In this document: positions 9,567-18,566 of the stretch, in pieces | Layout: each line of letters begins with the position of its first letter | How positions within the stretch are numbered: position 1 is the first letter of the stretch | DNA from: Salinibacterium sp. dk2585 | GTDB taxonomy: Bacteria; Actinomycetota; Actinomycetes; Actinomycetales; Microbacteriaceae | DNA: 64,000 nucleotides | Assembly (NCBI RefSeq): GCF_008001035.1 | Contig: NZ_CP042856.1 | Span: 1,922,001-1,986,000, forward strand | Reading direction: 5' to 3' | Program-made: the position numbers and the translations under genes | The notes under the pieces: generated by a model | The model's database searches: none | The model's input: the letters and a program-made list of their open reading frames with translations, nothing else | What the model was told of the DNA's origin: nothing

Positions 9567-11051
9567 GTGACTACCGTTTGCCGCATGGACACACTCGAGG
9601 AGATCATCGGGGCCGTCGGTGGCCAACTGTGGACGTTCATCGTGCTCCCCATCGTCGTCGGGCTGGGGATCTACTTCACCATTCGCACAGGCGTCGTGCA
9701 GTTCCGGATGATCCCCGACATGATCCGCACCCTCACCAACAAGACGCCAACCGATGCCTCCGGGAAGCCGCAGTCGATCAGCGCCTTCCAGGCGTTCACG
9801 GTCTCGGCGGCATCCCGCGTCGGCGTCGGCAACATCGCGGGCGTTGGCACGGCCATCGCTGTCGGTGGGCCTGGGGCAGTGTTCTGGATGTGGTTGATGG
9901 GCTTCATCGGCGGCTCTACGAGCTTCGTCGAGTCGACCCTGGGGCAGCTCTACAAGGTCAAGGACCGCGACGCCTTCCGCGGCGGACCGGCGTATTACAT
10001 CGAGCGCGGCCTCGGAGCCCGCTGGGCCGGCATCCTCTTCGCCGTCGTGCTCATCATCTGCTTCCCCTTCGCATTCAGCTCCCTGCAGGCCAACACCATC
10101 AGCGCGAGCATCTCGTCGACCTTCGGCGGCGAAACCACGACCGTCGCCTGGACCGTCGGCCTCGCGCTCGCCGTGCTGACTGGCCTCGTCGTCTTCGGCG
10201 GCATCCGTCGCATCGCATCCGTCACCCAGTCGGTCGTGCCGACCATGGCCCTCATCTACCTCGCCGTCGGCATCGTCATCGTCGGCCTCAACATCGGCGA
10301 AGTGCCGCGCGTGTTCGGGCAGATCTTCTCGGGTGCCTTCGGATTCCAGGAGGTCGCGGGCGGGCTCATCGGCACGATCATCCTGACCGGCGTGCAGCGC
10401 GGCATGTTCTCCAATGAGGCCGGACTCGGGTCGGCGCCCAACGCCGGTGCGTCCGCCGCCGTGACCCACCCCGTCAAGCAGGGACTCGTGCAGACCCTCG
10501 GCGTCTACTTCGACACCTTCCTTGTCTGCTCCATCACGGCATTCATCATCCTCGTCTCGAACCCCGATCTCGGTTCCCTCGAGGCGGGCATCAGCACGAC
10601 GCAGGACGCCATGGTCGCGAACCTCGGGTCATGGGCATCCGTGCTGCTGAGCGTCATCATCTTCCTGCTCGCCTTCAGCTCCATCCTCGGCAACTACTAC
10701 TACGGCGAGGCGAACATCGAGTTCATCACCACCAGCACCAAGGTGCTCACGGGCTACCGCGCACTCGCCATCGTCGCCGTGCTTGGCGGCTCCGTGGCAT
10801 CCACCTCGCTCATCTGGACGATGGCCGACGGGATGATGGGCGTCATGGCGCTCGTCAACCTTGTCGCGATCGCGCTCCTCTCGGGCATCGCATTCAAGCT
10901 GCTTCGCAACTACAGCGAACAGCGGCGCGCCGGCAAGGACCCCGTCTTCACGCAGGACCAGGTGCCGGGGCTCAAGAACGTCGAGTTCTGGCTGGACCCC
11001 GACACGGTCACGGGGCCGGTCGCGGTGCCGCGCGCGTCACGGCGGCGGTAG
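9567..11051 (+). CDS. Alanine/glycine:cation symporter (AGCS family)
   Basis: 494 residues with about 10-11 membrane helices. The AGCS family takes up alanine, glycine or related small amino acids with sodium or protons. Family blocks are clear: ISAFQAFTVSAASRVGVGNIAGV near residue 70 (shown across the loop), FWMWLMGFIG, the GGPAYYIERGLG loop and the NEAGLGSAPNAGA segment. A strong GGAGAGGAG ribosome-binding site lies 5-6 bp before the GTG at 9567, which favours that start over the ATG at 9585. Divergent from nusA across a 112-bp promoter region. Exact substrate cannot be told. Confidence 0.88.
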   Translation: MTTVCRMDTLEEIIGAVGGQLWTFIVLPIVVGLGIYFTIRTGVVQFRMIPDMIRTLTNKTPTDASGKPQSISAFQAFTVSAASRVGVGNIAGVGTAIAVGGPGAVFWMWLMGFIGGSTSFVESTLGQLYKVKDRDAFRGGPAYYIERGLGARWAGILFAVVLIICFPFAFSSLQANTISASISSTFGGETTTVAWTVGLALAVLTGLVVFGGIRRIASVTQSVVPTMALIYLAVGIVIVGLNIGEVPRVFGQIFSGAFGFQEVAGGLIGTIILTGVQRGMFSNEAGLGSAPNAGASAAVTHPVKQGLVQTLGVYFDTFLVCSITAFIILVSNPDLGSLEAGISTTQDAMVANLGSWASVLLSVIIFLLAFSSILGNYYYGEANIEFITTSTKVLTGYRALAIVAVLGGSVASTSLIWTMADGMMGVMALVNLVAIALLSGIAFKLLRNYSEQRRAGKDPVFTQDQVPGLKNVEFWLDPDTVTGPVAVPRASRRR

Positions 11052-11086
11052 CGATCGTGCGGGCGCGCCCGCTGGACTTTTTGCGA

Positions 11087-11154
11087 CGGATGACTGGGTT
11101 TCGGGCAGATGATCGCGCCGCGGCGCTGTCATCTGCCCGAAACCAGGTCATCCG
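11087..11154. repeat. REP-like palindrome, copy 1
   Basis: A 68-bp near-perfect palindrome: 26-bp arms that match at 24 positions, each containing TTTCGGGCAGATGA, around a GCGCCGCGGCGC centre. It lies between the convergent symporter and membrane-protein genes and could serve both as a bidirectional terminator. A second copy of the same sequence lies 680 bp away (11766-11833). Confidence 0.85.
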
Positions 11155-11167
11155 CGAGGGCGTCGCG

Positions 11168-11602
11168 CTAGGCATCGATGCGGGCGCGGGACTCCACGGA
11201 GCGCGCCATGAAACCCGCGGATGCTGCGGCCACGACCGTGCATATCCCGCCGACCGAGAGGTAGGCGATGGTCCAGTCGCTTCCCCCTGCGGCGCGGTCC
11301 AGCGCGGTCAGCACCACCGCGGATCCCGCCACCGCGACGCCCGACCCGACGGCGGCAAGGGTCACGCGAAGCGAGCCGCGCTTCTCAAGTCGGCGATCGC
11401 CTACCCAGACGGCCGTGAATGCTCCCAGAAGAGCCCAGAAGGCGGTCGCGAGACCGATCGCGGTCGCGAAGAGCGTCACACCAACCACGCCCTCAACGGT
11501 GCGATAGCCGCCGGCAAAGACGAAGCCGACCGCGATTCCGGCGGCCACCGCCACGAGGAGCGATGGTAGGAGCATCCGCCGATAGCGCCTGAAGACGAGC
11601 AT
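11168..11602 (-). CDS. Small integral membrane protein, unknown function
   Basis: 144 residues from ATG at 11602. Four hydrophobic segments (residues ~10-30, 37-67, 80-100, 110-133) with a basic first loop (RRLEKRG). No motif that I can assign. An internal ATG ten residues in (MLLPSLLV) is an alternative start. The gene stands alone and is bracketed on both sides by copies of the same 68-bp palindrome, which suggests an independently transcribed or horizontally inserted unit, but codon use looks like that of its neighbours. Confidence 0.65.
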   Translation of the reverse strand: MLVFRRYRRMLLPSLLVAVAAGIAVGFVFAGGYRTVEGVVGVTLFATAIGLATAFWALLGAFTAVWVGDRRLEKRGSLRVTLAAVGSGVAVAGSAVVLTALDRAAGGSDWTIAYLSVGGICTVVAAASAGFMARSVESRARIDA

Positions 11603-11655
11603 GGCGCGAGCCTAGCGGGGAGTGCCACAGGGGCGACAGGGCCGTCAGCGCTACC

Positions 11656-11701
11656 GTTTCCGTCTCGCGCTACAGCATCTTCAGCAGCGTGGGACGGAAA
11701 C
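11656..11701. repeat. Imperfect inverted repeat upstream of 11602 gene
   Basis: Arms 11656-11670 and 11687-11701 match at 12 of 15 positions (GTTTCCGT core) around a 16-base loop. It lies in the 264-bp gap between the membrane gene and proS, which otherwise holds the second REP-like copy. It may be an operator or a structured leader; no better evidence. Confidence 0.4.
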
Positions 11702-11765
11702 TGTGGCGGCCGCGCGTTGACAACGCCTCGGACTGCGCGGGCATCCATACTCGGCCCGCGCGCGA

Positions 11766-11833
11766 CGGATGATGGGGTTTCGGGCAGATGACTGCGCCGC
11801 GGCGCGATCATCTGTCCGAAACTCGTTCATTCG
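11766..11833. repeat. REP-like palindrome, copy 2
   Basis: A 68-bp palindrome with the same GCGCCGCGGCGC centre and TTTCGGGCAGATGA arm as copy 1 (11087-11154), in the same orientation; arms pair at 21 of 26 positions. It lies 33 bp downstream of the proS stop, where it could act as the proS terminator. Confidence 0.85.
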
Positions 11834-11866
11834 AGGGCGGCGGCTGAGCGCGCCCCAGGAGTGGGC

Positions 11867-13636
11867 TCAGTCGAGGGACTTGTAGGCCTCGACGAGCTCA
11901 GCGATCGGGGTGGGGGTCTTGACGCCCGTGCGACGGTCCCAGAGCTCGACCGTGCCATCCGCAGCGCCCTTACCGACCACGACGATGATCGGCACGCCGA
12001 TGAGCTCCGCGTCGCCGAACTTGACGCCCGGTGAGACCTTGAGCCGGTCGTCGAAGAGCACGTCGGCCCCCGTCGCCTCGAGGTCGGCGACGAGCTGCTC
12101 CGCGACGCCATAGACGGTCTCGTCCTTCGTCGCCGCGACGACGTGCACGTCGAAGGGCGCGACCGAGCGGGGCCAGATGAGGCCGCGGCCGTCGTTGTTG
12201 AGCTCCGCGATCGCGGCGAGGGCGCGCGTGACGCCGATGCCGTAGGAGCCCATCGTGACCGTCACGAGCTTGCCGTTCTCGTCAAGCACCTTGAGGCCCA
12301 GTGCCTCCGCATACTTGCGGCCGAGCTGGAACACGTGGCCGAGCTCCATGCCGCGGGCGAGCTCGACGGGCCCCGAACCATCCGGAGCCTCGTCGCCCTC
12401 GCGCACCTCGGCGATGTCGACGATCTCGTCGGAGATGAAGTCGCGGCCCGCGGTGAGGCCCAGCACGTGCTTCTCGGGCTCGTTCGCGCCCGTGACCCAC
12501 TGGGTGCCCTCGACGACCCGCGGGTCGAGGAGGTAACGGATGCCCGTGAAGGAGGCCTCGCCCAGCACGGGTCCCTCGGCGGACCAGGGGCCGATGTAGC
12601 CGCGCACGAGCAGCGGGTTCTTGGCGAAGTCGGCGTCGGTCGCCGCCTCGACCTCGGCTGGCGCGAAGGCCGCCTCGGCGCGCTTCATGTCGACCTCACG
12701 GTCACCAGGGAGTCCCACGACAACAAGCTCGCGCGCACCCTCGGGCGAGACGAGCGCCAGCACGACGTTCTTGAGGGTGTCGGCGGCCGTCCAGGGGCGG
12801 TCCTCGCGCGGGTGACGCTCGTTGACGAGCGCGACGAGCGTCTCGATCGTGGGCGTGTTGGGCGAATCGAAGACGGTCGGGGTGCCGTGCTCGTCGAAGG
12901 GCAGCGGCTCGGGCGGCGTCGTCGCGAAGGCCTCGACGTTGGCCGCGTAGCCGCCCGCCGAACGCACGAAGGTGTCTTCGCCGATGGGCGTGGGGTGCAG
13001 GAACTCCTCGCTGCGCGAGCCACCCATGGCCCCGGCATCCGCCTGCACGATGACAACCTCGAGGCCGAGGCGCGCGAAGATGCGCTCGTAGGCGTCACGC
13101 TGCGCCTGGTACGAGACATCCAGGCCCTCGTCGGTGTAGTCGAAGGAGTACGCGTCCTTCATCGAGAACTCGCGGCCGCGGAGGATGCCCGCGCGAGGGC
13201 GAGCCTCATCGCGGTACTTGTCCTGGATCTGGAAGATCGTGAGCGGCAGGTCTTTGTAGCTCGAGTAGAGGTCCTTGACCGCGAGGGTGAAGACCTCCTC
13301 GTGCGTGGGCGCGAGCAGGTAGTCGGCGCCCTTGCGGTCCTTGAGGCGGAAGAGGTTGTCGCCGTACTCGGTCCAGCGACCGGTCGCCTCGTAGGGCTCG
13401 CGCGGCAGGAGTGCGGGGAAGAGCACCTCCTGGGCGCCCGCCGCCTCCATCTCCTCGCGCACGACCTTCTCGACCTTGCGGCGCACCTTGAGACCGAGCG
13501 GCAGCCAGGAGAAGACCCCCGGGGCCTGGCGTCGGATGTAGCCGGCGCGGACGAGGAGCCTGTGGCTCGTCACCTCCGCGTCGACCGGGTCCTCGCGGAG
13601 GGTGCGGACAAAGAGTTGGGAGAGGCGTGTAGACAC
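11867..13636 (-). CDS. proS: Prolyl-tRNA synthetase, bacterial type
   Basis: 589 residues. Class II synthetase charging tRNA-Pro. Starts with the standard [17 protein letters not shown]; motif 2 appears as [22 protein letters not shown] (split about residue 140), the editing (INS) domain occupies roughly residues 225-400 with the [18 protein letters not shown] region, motif 3 as [16 protein letters not shown], and the C-terminal anticodon-binding domain ends at [16 protein letters not shown]. Length matches the long bacterial type with editing domain. ATG at 13636. Upstream is a 21-bp tandem array that separates it from oleD, so proS probably has its own promoter or is read through from the ole operon. 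Confidence 0.96.
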   Translation of the reverse strand: MSTRLSQLFVRTLREDPVDAEVTSHRLLVRAGYIRRQAPGVFSWLPLGLKVRRKVEKVVREEMEAAGAQEVLFPALLPREPYEATGRWTEYGDNLFRLKDRKGADYLLAPTHEEVFTLAVKDLYSSYKDLPLTIFQIQDKYRDEARPRAGILRGREFSMKDAYSFDYTDEGLDVSYQAQRDAYERIFARLGLEVVIVQADAGAMGGSRSEEFLHPTPIGEDTFVRSAGGYAANVEAFATTPPEPLPFDEHGTPTVFDSPNTPTIETLVALVNERHPREDRPWTAADTLKNVVLALVSPEGARELVVVGLPGDREVDMKRAEAAFAPAEVEAATDADFAKNPLLVRGYIGPWSAEGPVLGEASFTGIRYLLDPRVVEGTQWVTGANEPEKHVLGLTAGRDFISDEIVDIAEVREGDEAPDGSGPVELARGMELGHVFQLGRKYAEALGLKVLDENGKLVTVTMGSYGIGVTRALAAIAELNNDGRGLIWPRSVAPFDVHVVAATKDETVYGVAEQLVADLEATGADVLFDDRLKVSPGVKFGDAELIGVPIIVVVGKGAADGTVELWDRRTGVKTPTPIAELVEAYKSLD

Positions 13637-13689
13637 GACTACAAACTTACCGCCGCCCTCACACGATTCGGGACGGTGGGCCGAGCATC

Positions 13690-13808
13690 CTGAATTGGGA
13701 GAGCCGGCTCCTGAATTGGGAGCGCCGGCTCCTGAGTTGGGAGCGCCGGCTCCTGAGTTGGAAGGGCAAGCTCCTGAGTTGGGTGGGCACGCTCCTGAGT
13801 TGGGAAGG
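13690..13808. repeat. 21-bp tandem array abutting the oleD stop
   Basis: Five full 21-bp units (13690-13794) and a 14-bp partial one, unit of the form CTGARTTGGGAGCGCCGGCTC; the unit nearest proS is most conserved and those near oleD have drifted. The array ends at the base before the oleD stop codon (13809-13811). Read on the minus strand each unit contains CTCAGGAGC, a Shine-Dalgarno-like core. No ORF through it looks real. It fills most of the 172 bp between oleD and proS. Confidence 0.92.
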
Positions 13809-14780
13809 TTAGGTGGCGCGGTAGGAGGCGGCGAGGCGGTCGAAGCCCTCGTCGAGGGAGATGTGCGGCGTCCAGCCGAGGGCGGCGCGGGTCTCGCGCT
13901 GGTCGAACCAGTGGGCCGTCGAGAGCTGCTCGGCGAGGAAGCGCGTCATGGGCGGTTCGTCCTCCCCAGGGCGCACCCGCCACACGCTCTCGACAACGCC
14001 GCCGGCCGCGCGAGCCACCCGCGGCGGGATGCTCCAGCGGGGAGGCTCGACGCCCGCGGCGCGGCAGATGCGCTCGAAGAGCTCGGCGATCGTGCGCGGT
14101 TCCCCGTTCGTCACGACGAAGGAGCGCCCGTGGGCCCCCTCCGCCCGGTTGAGCGCCGCCAGGAGAGCGGATGTCGCGTTGTCGCGGTAGGTCGTGTCGA
14201 TGAGTGCGGCACCCGAGCCCAGCAGCGGGAGCCTGCCCTGGCGCGCCCGCTCGACGATGCGCCCGATGAGCTGCTCGTCGCCCGGACCCCACACGAGGTG
14301 GGGACGCACGACGACGACCGCAAAGCCTGGGGCGTCGGCGGCGAGCGCAATCAGCTCACCCCGCGCCTTGGTTCGGGCGTAGTCACCGTTGGCACGCTCG
14401 GGGTCGGCTGGCTCGGCACCCTCGCCCATGATGGCCTCGCCCGCGTGCGCGACCGAGGGCGAGGAGACGTGCACGAATCGTGAGACGCCGGCGCGCCGGG
14501 CCGAGTCGAGGAGCCCGCGCGTGCCCTCGACGTTGACGGTCTCGAACTCGGCCGGATCGCCGGCCATCGAGACCTTCGCGGCGAGGTGCACGACGGCATC
14601 CATGCCCGCGGTCGCGCGGTCGCGGGCCGCAGCATCCGTGACACTGCCGAGCACATCCTCGACACCGTCGATGCCCGAGTGGCGACGCTGGAAGGTGCGC
14701 ACGTCATGGCCCGCCGTCAGGAGCGCCCTGGCGACATCACCGCCGAGGGCGCCGCTCGCCCCCGTGACCAGCACCCTCAT
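13809..14780 (-). CDS. oleD: OleD: 2-alkyl-3-oxoalkanoate reductase (extended SDR)
   Basis: 323 residues from ATG at 14780. An extended short-chain dehydrogenase: NAD(P) loop [10 protein letters not shown] at residues 5-14, active-site Ser region [10 protein letters not shown] and catalytic Tyr-x-x-x-Lys in DYARTK. Within an ole operon the enzyme reduces the beta-keto acid made by OleA to the beta-hydroxy acid, which OleC closes to a beta-lactone. The start overlaps the oleBC stop as ATGA, so translation is coupled. By fold alone it could be another 3-beta-hydroxysteroid-dehydrogenase-like SDR; the operon context decides. Confidence 0.88.
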   Translation of the reverse strand: MRVLVTGASGALGGDVARALLTAGHDVRTFQRRHSGIDGVEDVLGSVTDAAARDRATAGMDAVVHLAAKVSMAGDPAEFETVNVEGTRGLLDSARRAGVSRFVHVSSPSVAHAGEAIMGEGAEPADPERANGDYARTKARGELIALAADAPGFAVVVVRPHLVWGPGDEQLIGRIVERARQGRLPLLGSGAALIDTTYRDNATSALLAALNRAEGAHGRSFVVTNGEPRTIAELFERICRAAGVEPPRWSIPPRVARAAGGVVESVWRVRPGEDEPPMTRFLAEQLSTAHWFDQRETRAALGWTPHISLDEGFDRLAASYRAT

Positions 14781-17452
14781 GCGGGCCGTCGCATCCGCTT
14801 GCCCGCCAGCACCTCGCCCGCCCATTCGGCGAGCGCCGCGCGGTCGATCTTGGAGTTGTGGCGGATGTCTGTCGGCAGGTGTGGCACGAGCAGCACGGCC
14901 GCGAGGGGCCGGCCGACCGCCTCGCGCACCGCGCGCGTGAGGTCGGCGCTCGCGACACGGGGGCGGTGGCACGCCGGATCGGTCTCGGCCACGACGACGA
15001 GCTGCTGGGTTCCTCGCGGCCCCACACCGACGGCGGCGGCGCGCGAGAGCTGCTCGACGCGTTCCGCCCGCTGTTCGACGCCGACGGGCGTGACGACGCC
15101 CTCCGCCGTGACGATGACGTGGGGCAGCCGCCCCTCGACCCAGAGCCTGCCCTCAGTGTCGAGGTGGCCGATGTCGCCCGTGCGATGCCAGCGGCCGGAC
15201 TCCGAGGCATCCGGTGCCTCACTCGCCGACTGGGTGGCCCAAAGCCGGTCGTAGTGGTCACGCAGGTGGGGCGCCGAGACGACGATCTCGCCCGTCACGC
15301 CCGGGACGTCGACGGGAGCGCCGGTCGCGCGACCGTCAGCATCGAGCGGACTGATGAGCACCCGAGCGGATGCCGCGGGCACGCCGACGCACACGCCGCC
15401 CTGTTCCGCAGCATCCAGCTCGGACACCTCCCGGATGCCCTCGAGCGTGATGTCGGTGAGCAGGAGTCCCTCCGTCATGCCGTAGGGGGTGTGGATGCTC
15501 GCGGCGGGCACGAGCTGCTGCACGCGCTCCAGGAGGTTCGCGGAGAGCGGGGCCCCCGCGGAGAGGAGTGTCGTGACCCCTCCGAGTGCCTCACGGTGGC
15601 GCGACTCCAGGCGCTCAGCCGTCTGCAGCACGTTCGCGAGCGCAGCTGGCGAGGCGAAGACGATCCGCGCATCCACGGCCGCGACGGCGTCAGCGACCGC
15701 GGTCGCAGTGAGGGTCGAGGGAGCCGTGACATCCATGTCGGGCGTGACGGAGGTCGCCCCGAGGGCCGGGCCGAGCAGGGCGAAGGGCGCGAAGCCCGCG
15801 ACGAGGCCAGTGCCGGGCGTCACCCTGTACTGCTCCCGCAGCACCGCCGTGAGCGCCGAGAGCTGGCGGTGGGTGTAGGCGACCCCCTTGGGCGGGCCCG
15901 TCGACCCCGAGGTGAAGAGGATCGCGGCCAGGTCGTCGGGGCTGGGTGGCTCCGGCAGCTCGAGGTTGCGCCGCCCGACATCCGCGAGATCGGCGAGCGA
16001 GGCGGTGACGCCGAGTGCGCGGGCGACGGGAGCGTCGAGCCTGCGCGTCGAGAACTTCTGTCCCGGCCAGCCGAGCGCGCGCGCCGCGACGAGCGCCTTC
16101 TGGATGCCGATGACGTGGTCGGGCCACGACCCCCTCACCGCCCTGCTGAGTGCCGCGACCCCGAGGCCCGCGTCGGCCACGACGACGATTGCGCCGATGC
16201 GCAGGCAGGCGTAGAGCACGGCCGTCAGGTCGGCGCCCGCTGGCACGAGCACCGAGACGCGGTCGCCCTTTCGCACGCCGTGCGCCACGAGACCGGCCGC
16301 GAGCTCATCAACCCGGCGGGCGAGCATCCGCCAGCTGATGGCGCGCGGGGTGCGGCGGCCGCGCGGGGCCATCTCGACGAGGGCGGTGCCCTCGCTGTCG
16401 CGGAGGTAGTCGAGCCGGGACCAGAGCGGCGGATGCTCCTGCTCCTGCTCCAGCGGCGCTGACCGCTCCCCCGATCCGGTCTGCGAGGGCGCGGCCACCT
16501 TCTCGTCGAGCCAGCGCAGCACGGGCGACACATAGTCGGCGTCCTCCGCCACGAGGTGGCCGGTGCCCTCGAAGCGGTGCACGTCGGCGTGCGGCATCCG
16601 GTCGACGAGGTCGGCGAGGTAGCGGTCACTGAAGATGGGATCGCGCGGGCCCCACAGCAACAGCGCGGGAACGTCGAGCGTCCGGAGCCCCTCTGCGATG
16701 CGCTCGAGCGCCGGAAAACTCGGATGACTCGGGTCGACGGGGATGTCGGCGACGAAGTCCCCAATTCCACGGCGCCGCTCGGCGCTGCCATAGGGGGCGG
16801 CGAAGGCGGCACGCACCGGCCGCGACAGGGGCGGGTGGGCGAGGCCGAGCGAGACCTCGAGGAATGCGGGTGCCTGCACCGTCCCGGCGTGCCGCACGGG
16901 ACGCTGGAGGGCGAAGCGCAGGGGCGCCGGGATGGGGGCGTTCTCTGGCTGGTGCACGGCCGTGTTGAGCGACATCACCGCCGCGAGCTGCTCGCGGTGC
17001 TCGACAGCCCAGCCGAGCGACACCGTGCCGCCCCAGTCGTGGCCGAGCGTGACGACGGGGCCGTCCAAGCCCAGGGCGTCGGTGAGGTCGCCGAGGTCCG
17101 CGACGCGATCGGCGAGGCGTCGCATCGTGCCCGTGCGCTCGGAGAAGCCCATCTCCAGCTGGTCGACCGCGACGACACGCCATGCCGTCGCACCCGACTC
17201 CGCGGCATCCGTCGCCGCCGTCAGCAGGCCACGCCACAGGTAGGACCAGGTCGGATTGCCGTGCACGCACAGGATCGTGCCGACAGCCGTCACGCCCAGC
17301 GCCTCGAGGCGGGAGGCGTTGTCGAGCACGTGCCACGTGTGGCTGCCACCCGTGTGCGAGGGCACCTCGACGAGCCTCGAGAAGGAGGCACCAAGGCCCG
17401 GCAGGCCAGCGGGAGGGAGCGTCGCGGGCGACGCCACGGCTGAGCCGCTCAC
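14777..17452 (-). CDS. oleBC: OleBC fusion: beta-lactone decarboxylase / beta-lactone synthetase
   Basis: 891 residues from GTG at 17452, which overlaps the oleA stop (GTGA). Residues ~1-310 are an alpha/beta-hydrolase of the haloalkane-dehalogenase type, with nucleophile Asp139 in GHDWGG, acid in LWGPRDPIF and His in GTGHLVAED: the OleB decarboxylase of cis-olefin synthesis. After a Ser/Glu-rich linker (~325-345), residues ~350-891 form an AMP-binding domain with P-loop ILFTSGSTGPPKGVAYTH, HTPYGMTEG and the RTGDIGHLD hinge: the OleC beta-lactone synthetase. OleB-OleC fusion is known in olefin-forming Actinobacteria such as Micrococcus. I see no frameshift at the junction. Confidence 0.9.
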   Translation of the reverse strand: MSGSAVASPATLPPAGLPGLGASFSRLVEVPSHTGGSHTWHVLDNASRLEALGVTAVGTILCVHGNPTWSYLWRGLLTAATDAAESGATAWRVVAVDQLEMGFSERTGTMRRLADRVADLGDLTDALGLDGPVVTLGHDWGGTVSLGWAVEHREQLAAVMSLNTAVHQPENAPIPAPLRFALQRPVRHAGTVQAPAFLEVSLGLAHPPLSRPVRAAFAAPYGSAERRRGIGDFVADIPVDPSHPSFPALERIAEGLRTLDVPALLLWGPRDPIFSDRYLADLVDRMPHADVHRFEGTGHLVAEDADYVSPVLRWLDEKVAAPSQTGSGERSAPLEQEQEHPPLWSRLDYLRDSEGTALVEMAPRGRRTPRAISWRMLARRVDELAAGLVAHGVRKGDRVSVLVPAGADLTAVLYACLRIGAIVVVADAGLGVAALSRAVRGSWPDHVIGIQKALVAARALGWPGQKFSTRRLDAPVARALGVTASLADLADVGRRNLELPEPPSPDDLAAILFTSGSTGPPKGVAYTHRQLSALTAVLREQYRVTPGTGLVAGFAPFALLGPALGATSVTPDMDVTAPSTLTATAVADAVAAVDARIVFASPAALANVLQTAERLESRHREALGGVTTLLSAGAPLSANLLERVQQLVPAASIHTPYGMTEGLLLTDITLEGIREVSELDAAEQGGVCVGVPAASARVLISPLDADGRATGAPVDVPGVTGEIVVSAPHLRDHYDRLWATQSASEAPDASESGRWHRTGDIGHLDTEGRLWVEGRLPHVIVTAEGVVTPVGVEQRAERVEQLSRAAAVGVGPRGTQQLVVVAETDPACHRPRVASADLTRAVREAVGRPLAAVLLVPHLPTDIRHNSKIDRAALAEWAGEVLAGKRMRRPA

Positions 17453-18501
17453 CACGCGATCTCGGTCATGGCCGTGTTGAGGCCGGAACCGACCCCCATG
17501 CACAGCACACGGTCGCCGCGCTTGAGCTTTGGCGCCTCCATCGCGAGGGTGATCGGCAGCGACGCAGGTCCGACATTGCCGAGTGTGGGATAGGTGACGG
17601 GCACGCGGGAACGGTCAAGCCCCGCCGCCTTGATGATGCCGCCCGTGTGCACGGCCGATACCTGGTGCGTGATGTAGCGGTCCATCCGGCCCCAGTCCCA
17701 GTCGCGCTTGGCCTCGTTCCAGGCATCCATGACGAGTTCCATGCCACTCGCGAGCAGGCGCTTGGCATCCGTGAACATGCCCTTGACGTCGCCGACACAG
17801 AGGTTGTGGTGCTGCGTCGCGGAGCGCGTGATGCCGCCCAGGATGCGGTGACCCTCCGGGTGCAGGTCGCTCGGCCCGAGCACGGCCGCGGCCGCACCGG
17901 ATCCGAGCGTGAGGCTCGCGAACTCCTCAACGAACTCGTCCTTCGTGAGCCCGGAACCCGAGAGGCGCTCGAGCGTGTTCAGGTGCAGCTCGTCGGCGTC
18001 CTCCCCGTCGACGATCACGGCGTACTTGATCTGGCCCGACTCGATCAGTTGGGCCGCGAGCGTCATGCCGTTGACGAAGCCGAGGCACGCGTTCGTGATA
18101 TCGAAGTTCATGGCGGATGACGGCAGGCCGAGCCCGTGGTGGATGCTGACCGCGACGGAGGGCTCGAGGTGCTTGCGCGTCACCGAGGTGTTGATCATGA
18201 GCCCAACCTCGGAGGGATCCACCTTCGCCTCCGCGAGCGCGCGAGCCGCAGCATCCGTCGCCGCCTCGACGAAGGTCATAGTCGAATCCCACTGCCGGCG
18301 CTCCATGACGCCGGCCACACGCTGCAGGAGACCCTTGGGAAGGCGCAGTCGGCGCAGCGACGCGCTCAGCCGATCGTCGATCTCCTCGGAGGTCACGACG
18401 ACGGGCGCAGTCGTCGTCGTCACCGAGAGCAGGGATGTATTCCCGTGTCGGAATGTGGCGTTGCCACCCATCTTCTGCTCTGCACTCGCGCTGGTCCTCA
18501 T
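17449..18501 (-). CDS. oleA: OleA: head-to-head acyl-CoA condensing thiolase
   Basis: 350 residues. FabH/thiolase-fold enzyme that joins two fatty acyl-CoAs to a long-chain 2-alkyl-3-keto acid. Catalytic Cys139 sits in ITNACLGFVNG, the His in RYITHQVS and the Asn in TLGNVGPASLP; the EPSVAVSIHHGLGLP segment is typical of OleA rather than FabH. First gene of the oleA-oleBC-oleD operon. ATG at 18501; an internal ATG ten codons on is also possible. The 65 bp to ispG upstream leave room for a promoter. Confidence 0.92.
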   Translation of the reverse strand: MRTSASAEQKMGGNATFRHGNTSLLSVTTTTAPVVVTSEEIDDRLSASLRRLRLPKGLLQRVAGVMERRQWDSTMTFVEAATDAAARALAEAKVDPSEVGLMINTSVTRKHLEPSVAVSIHHGLGLPSSAMNFDITNACLGFVNGMTLAAQLIESGQIKYAVIVDGEDADELHLNTLERLSGSGLTKDEFVEEFASLTLGSGAAAAVLGPSDLHPEGHRILGGITRSATQHHNLCVGDVKGMFTDAKRLLASGMELVMDAWNEAKRDWDWGRMDRYITHQVSAVHTGGIIKAAGLDRSRVPVTYPTLGNVGPASLPITLAMEAPKLKRGDRVLCMGVGSGLNTAMTEIAW

Positions 18502-18566
18502 ATGACCTGACGCTATGCCGGGACGCCTCCGAAGATGCTGGACGTCGCCTGAATGGCGGTGCCCGC

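Noticed and set aside
13690-13808. CRISPR array
   Set aside because: Units are contiguous without unique spacers and no cas genes are present. The same holds for 22996-23096.
13602-14483. Plus-strand frame translating the 21-bp array as PELGAPA repeats
   Set aside because: Starts inside proS antisense and continues antisense to oleD; 21-bp periodicity alone keeps any frame open.
14777-17503. OleB and OleC as two genes with a sequencing frameshift fusing them
   Set aside because: One continuous frame with a plausible linker; the fusion is known from other Actinobacteria.
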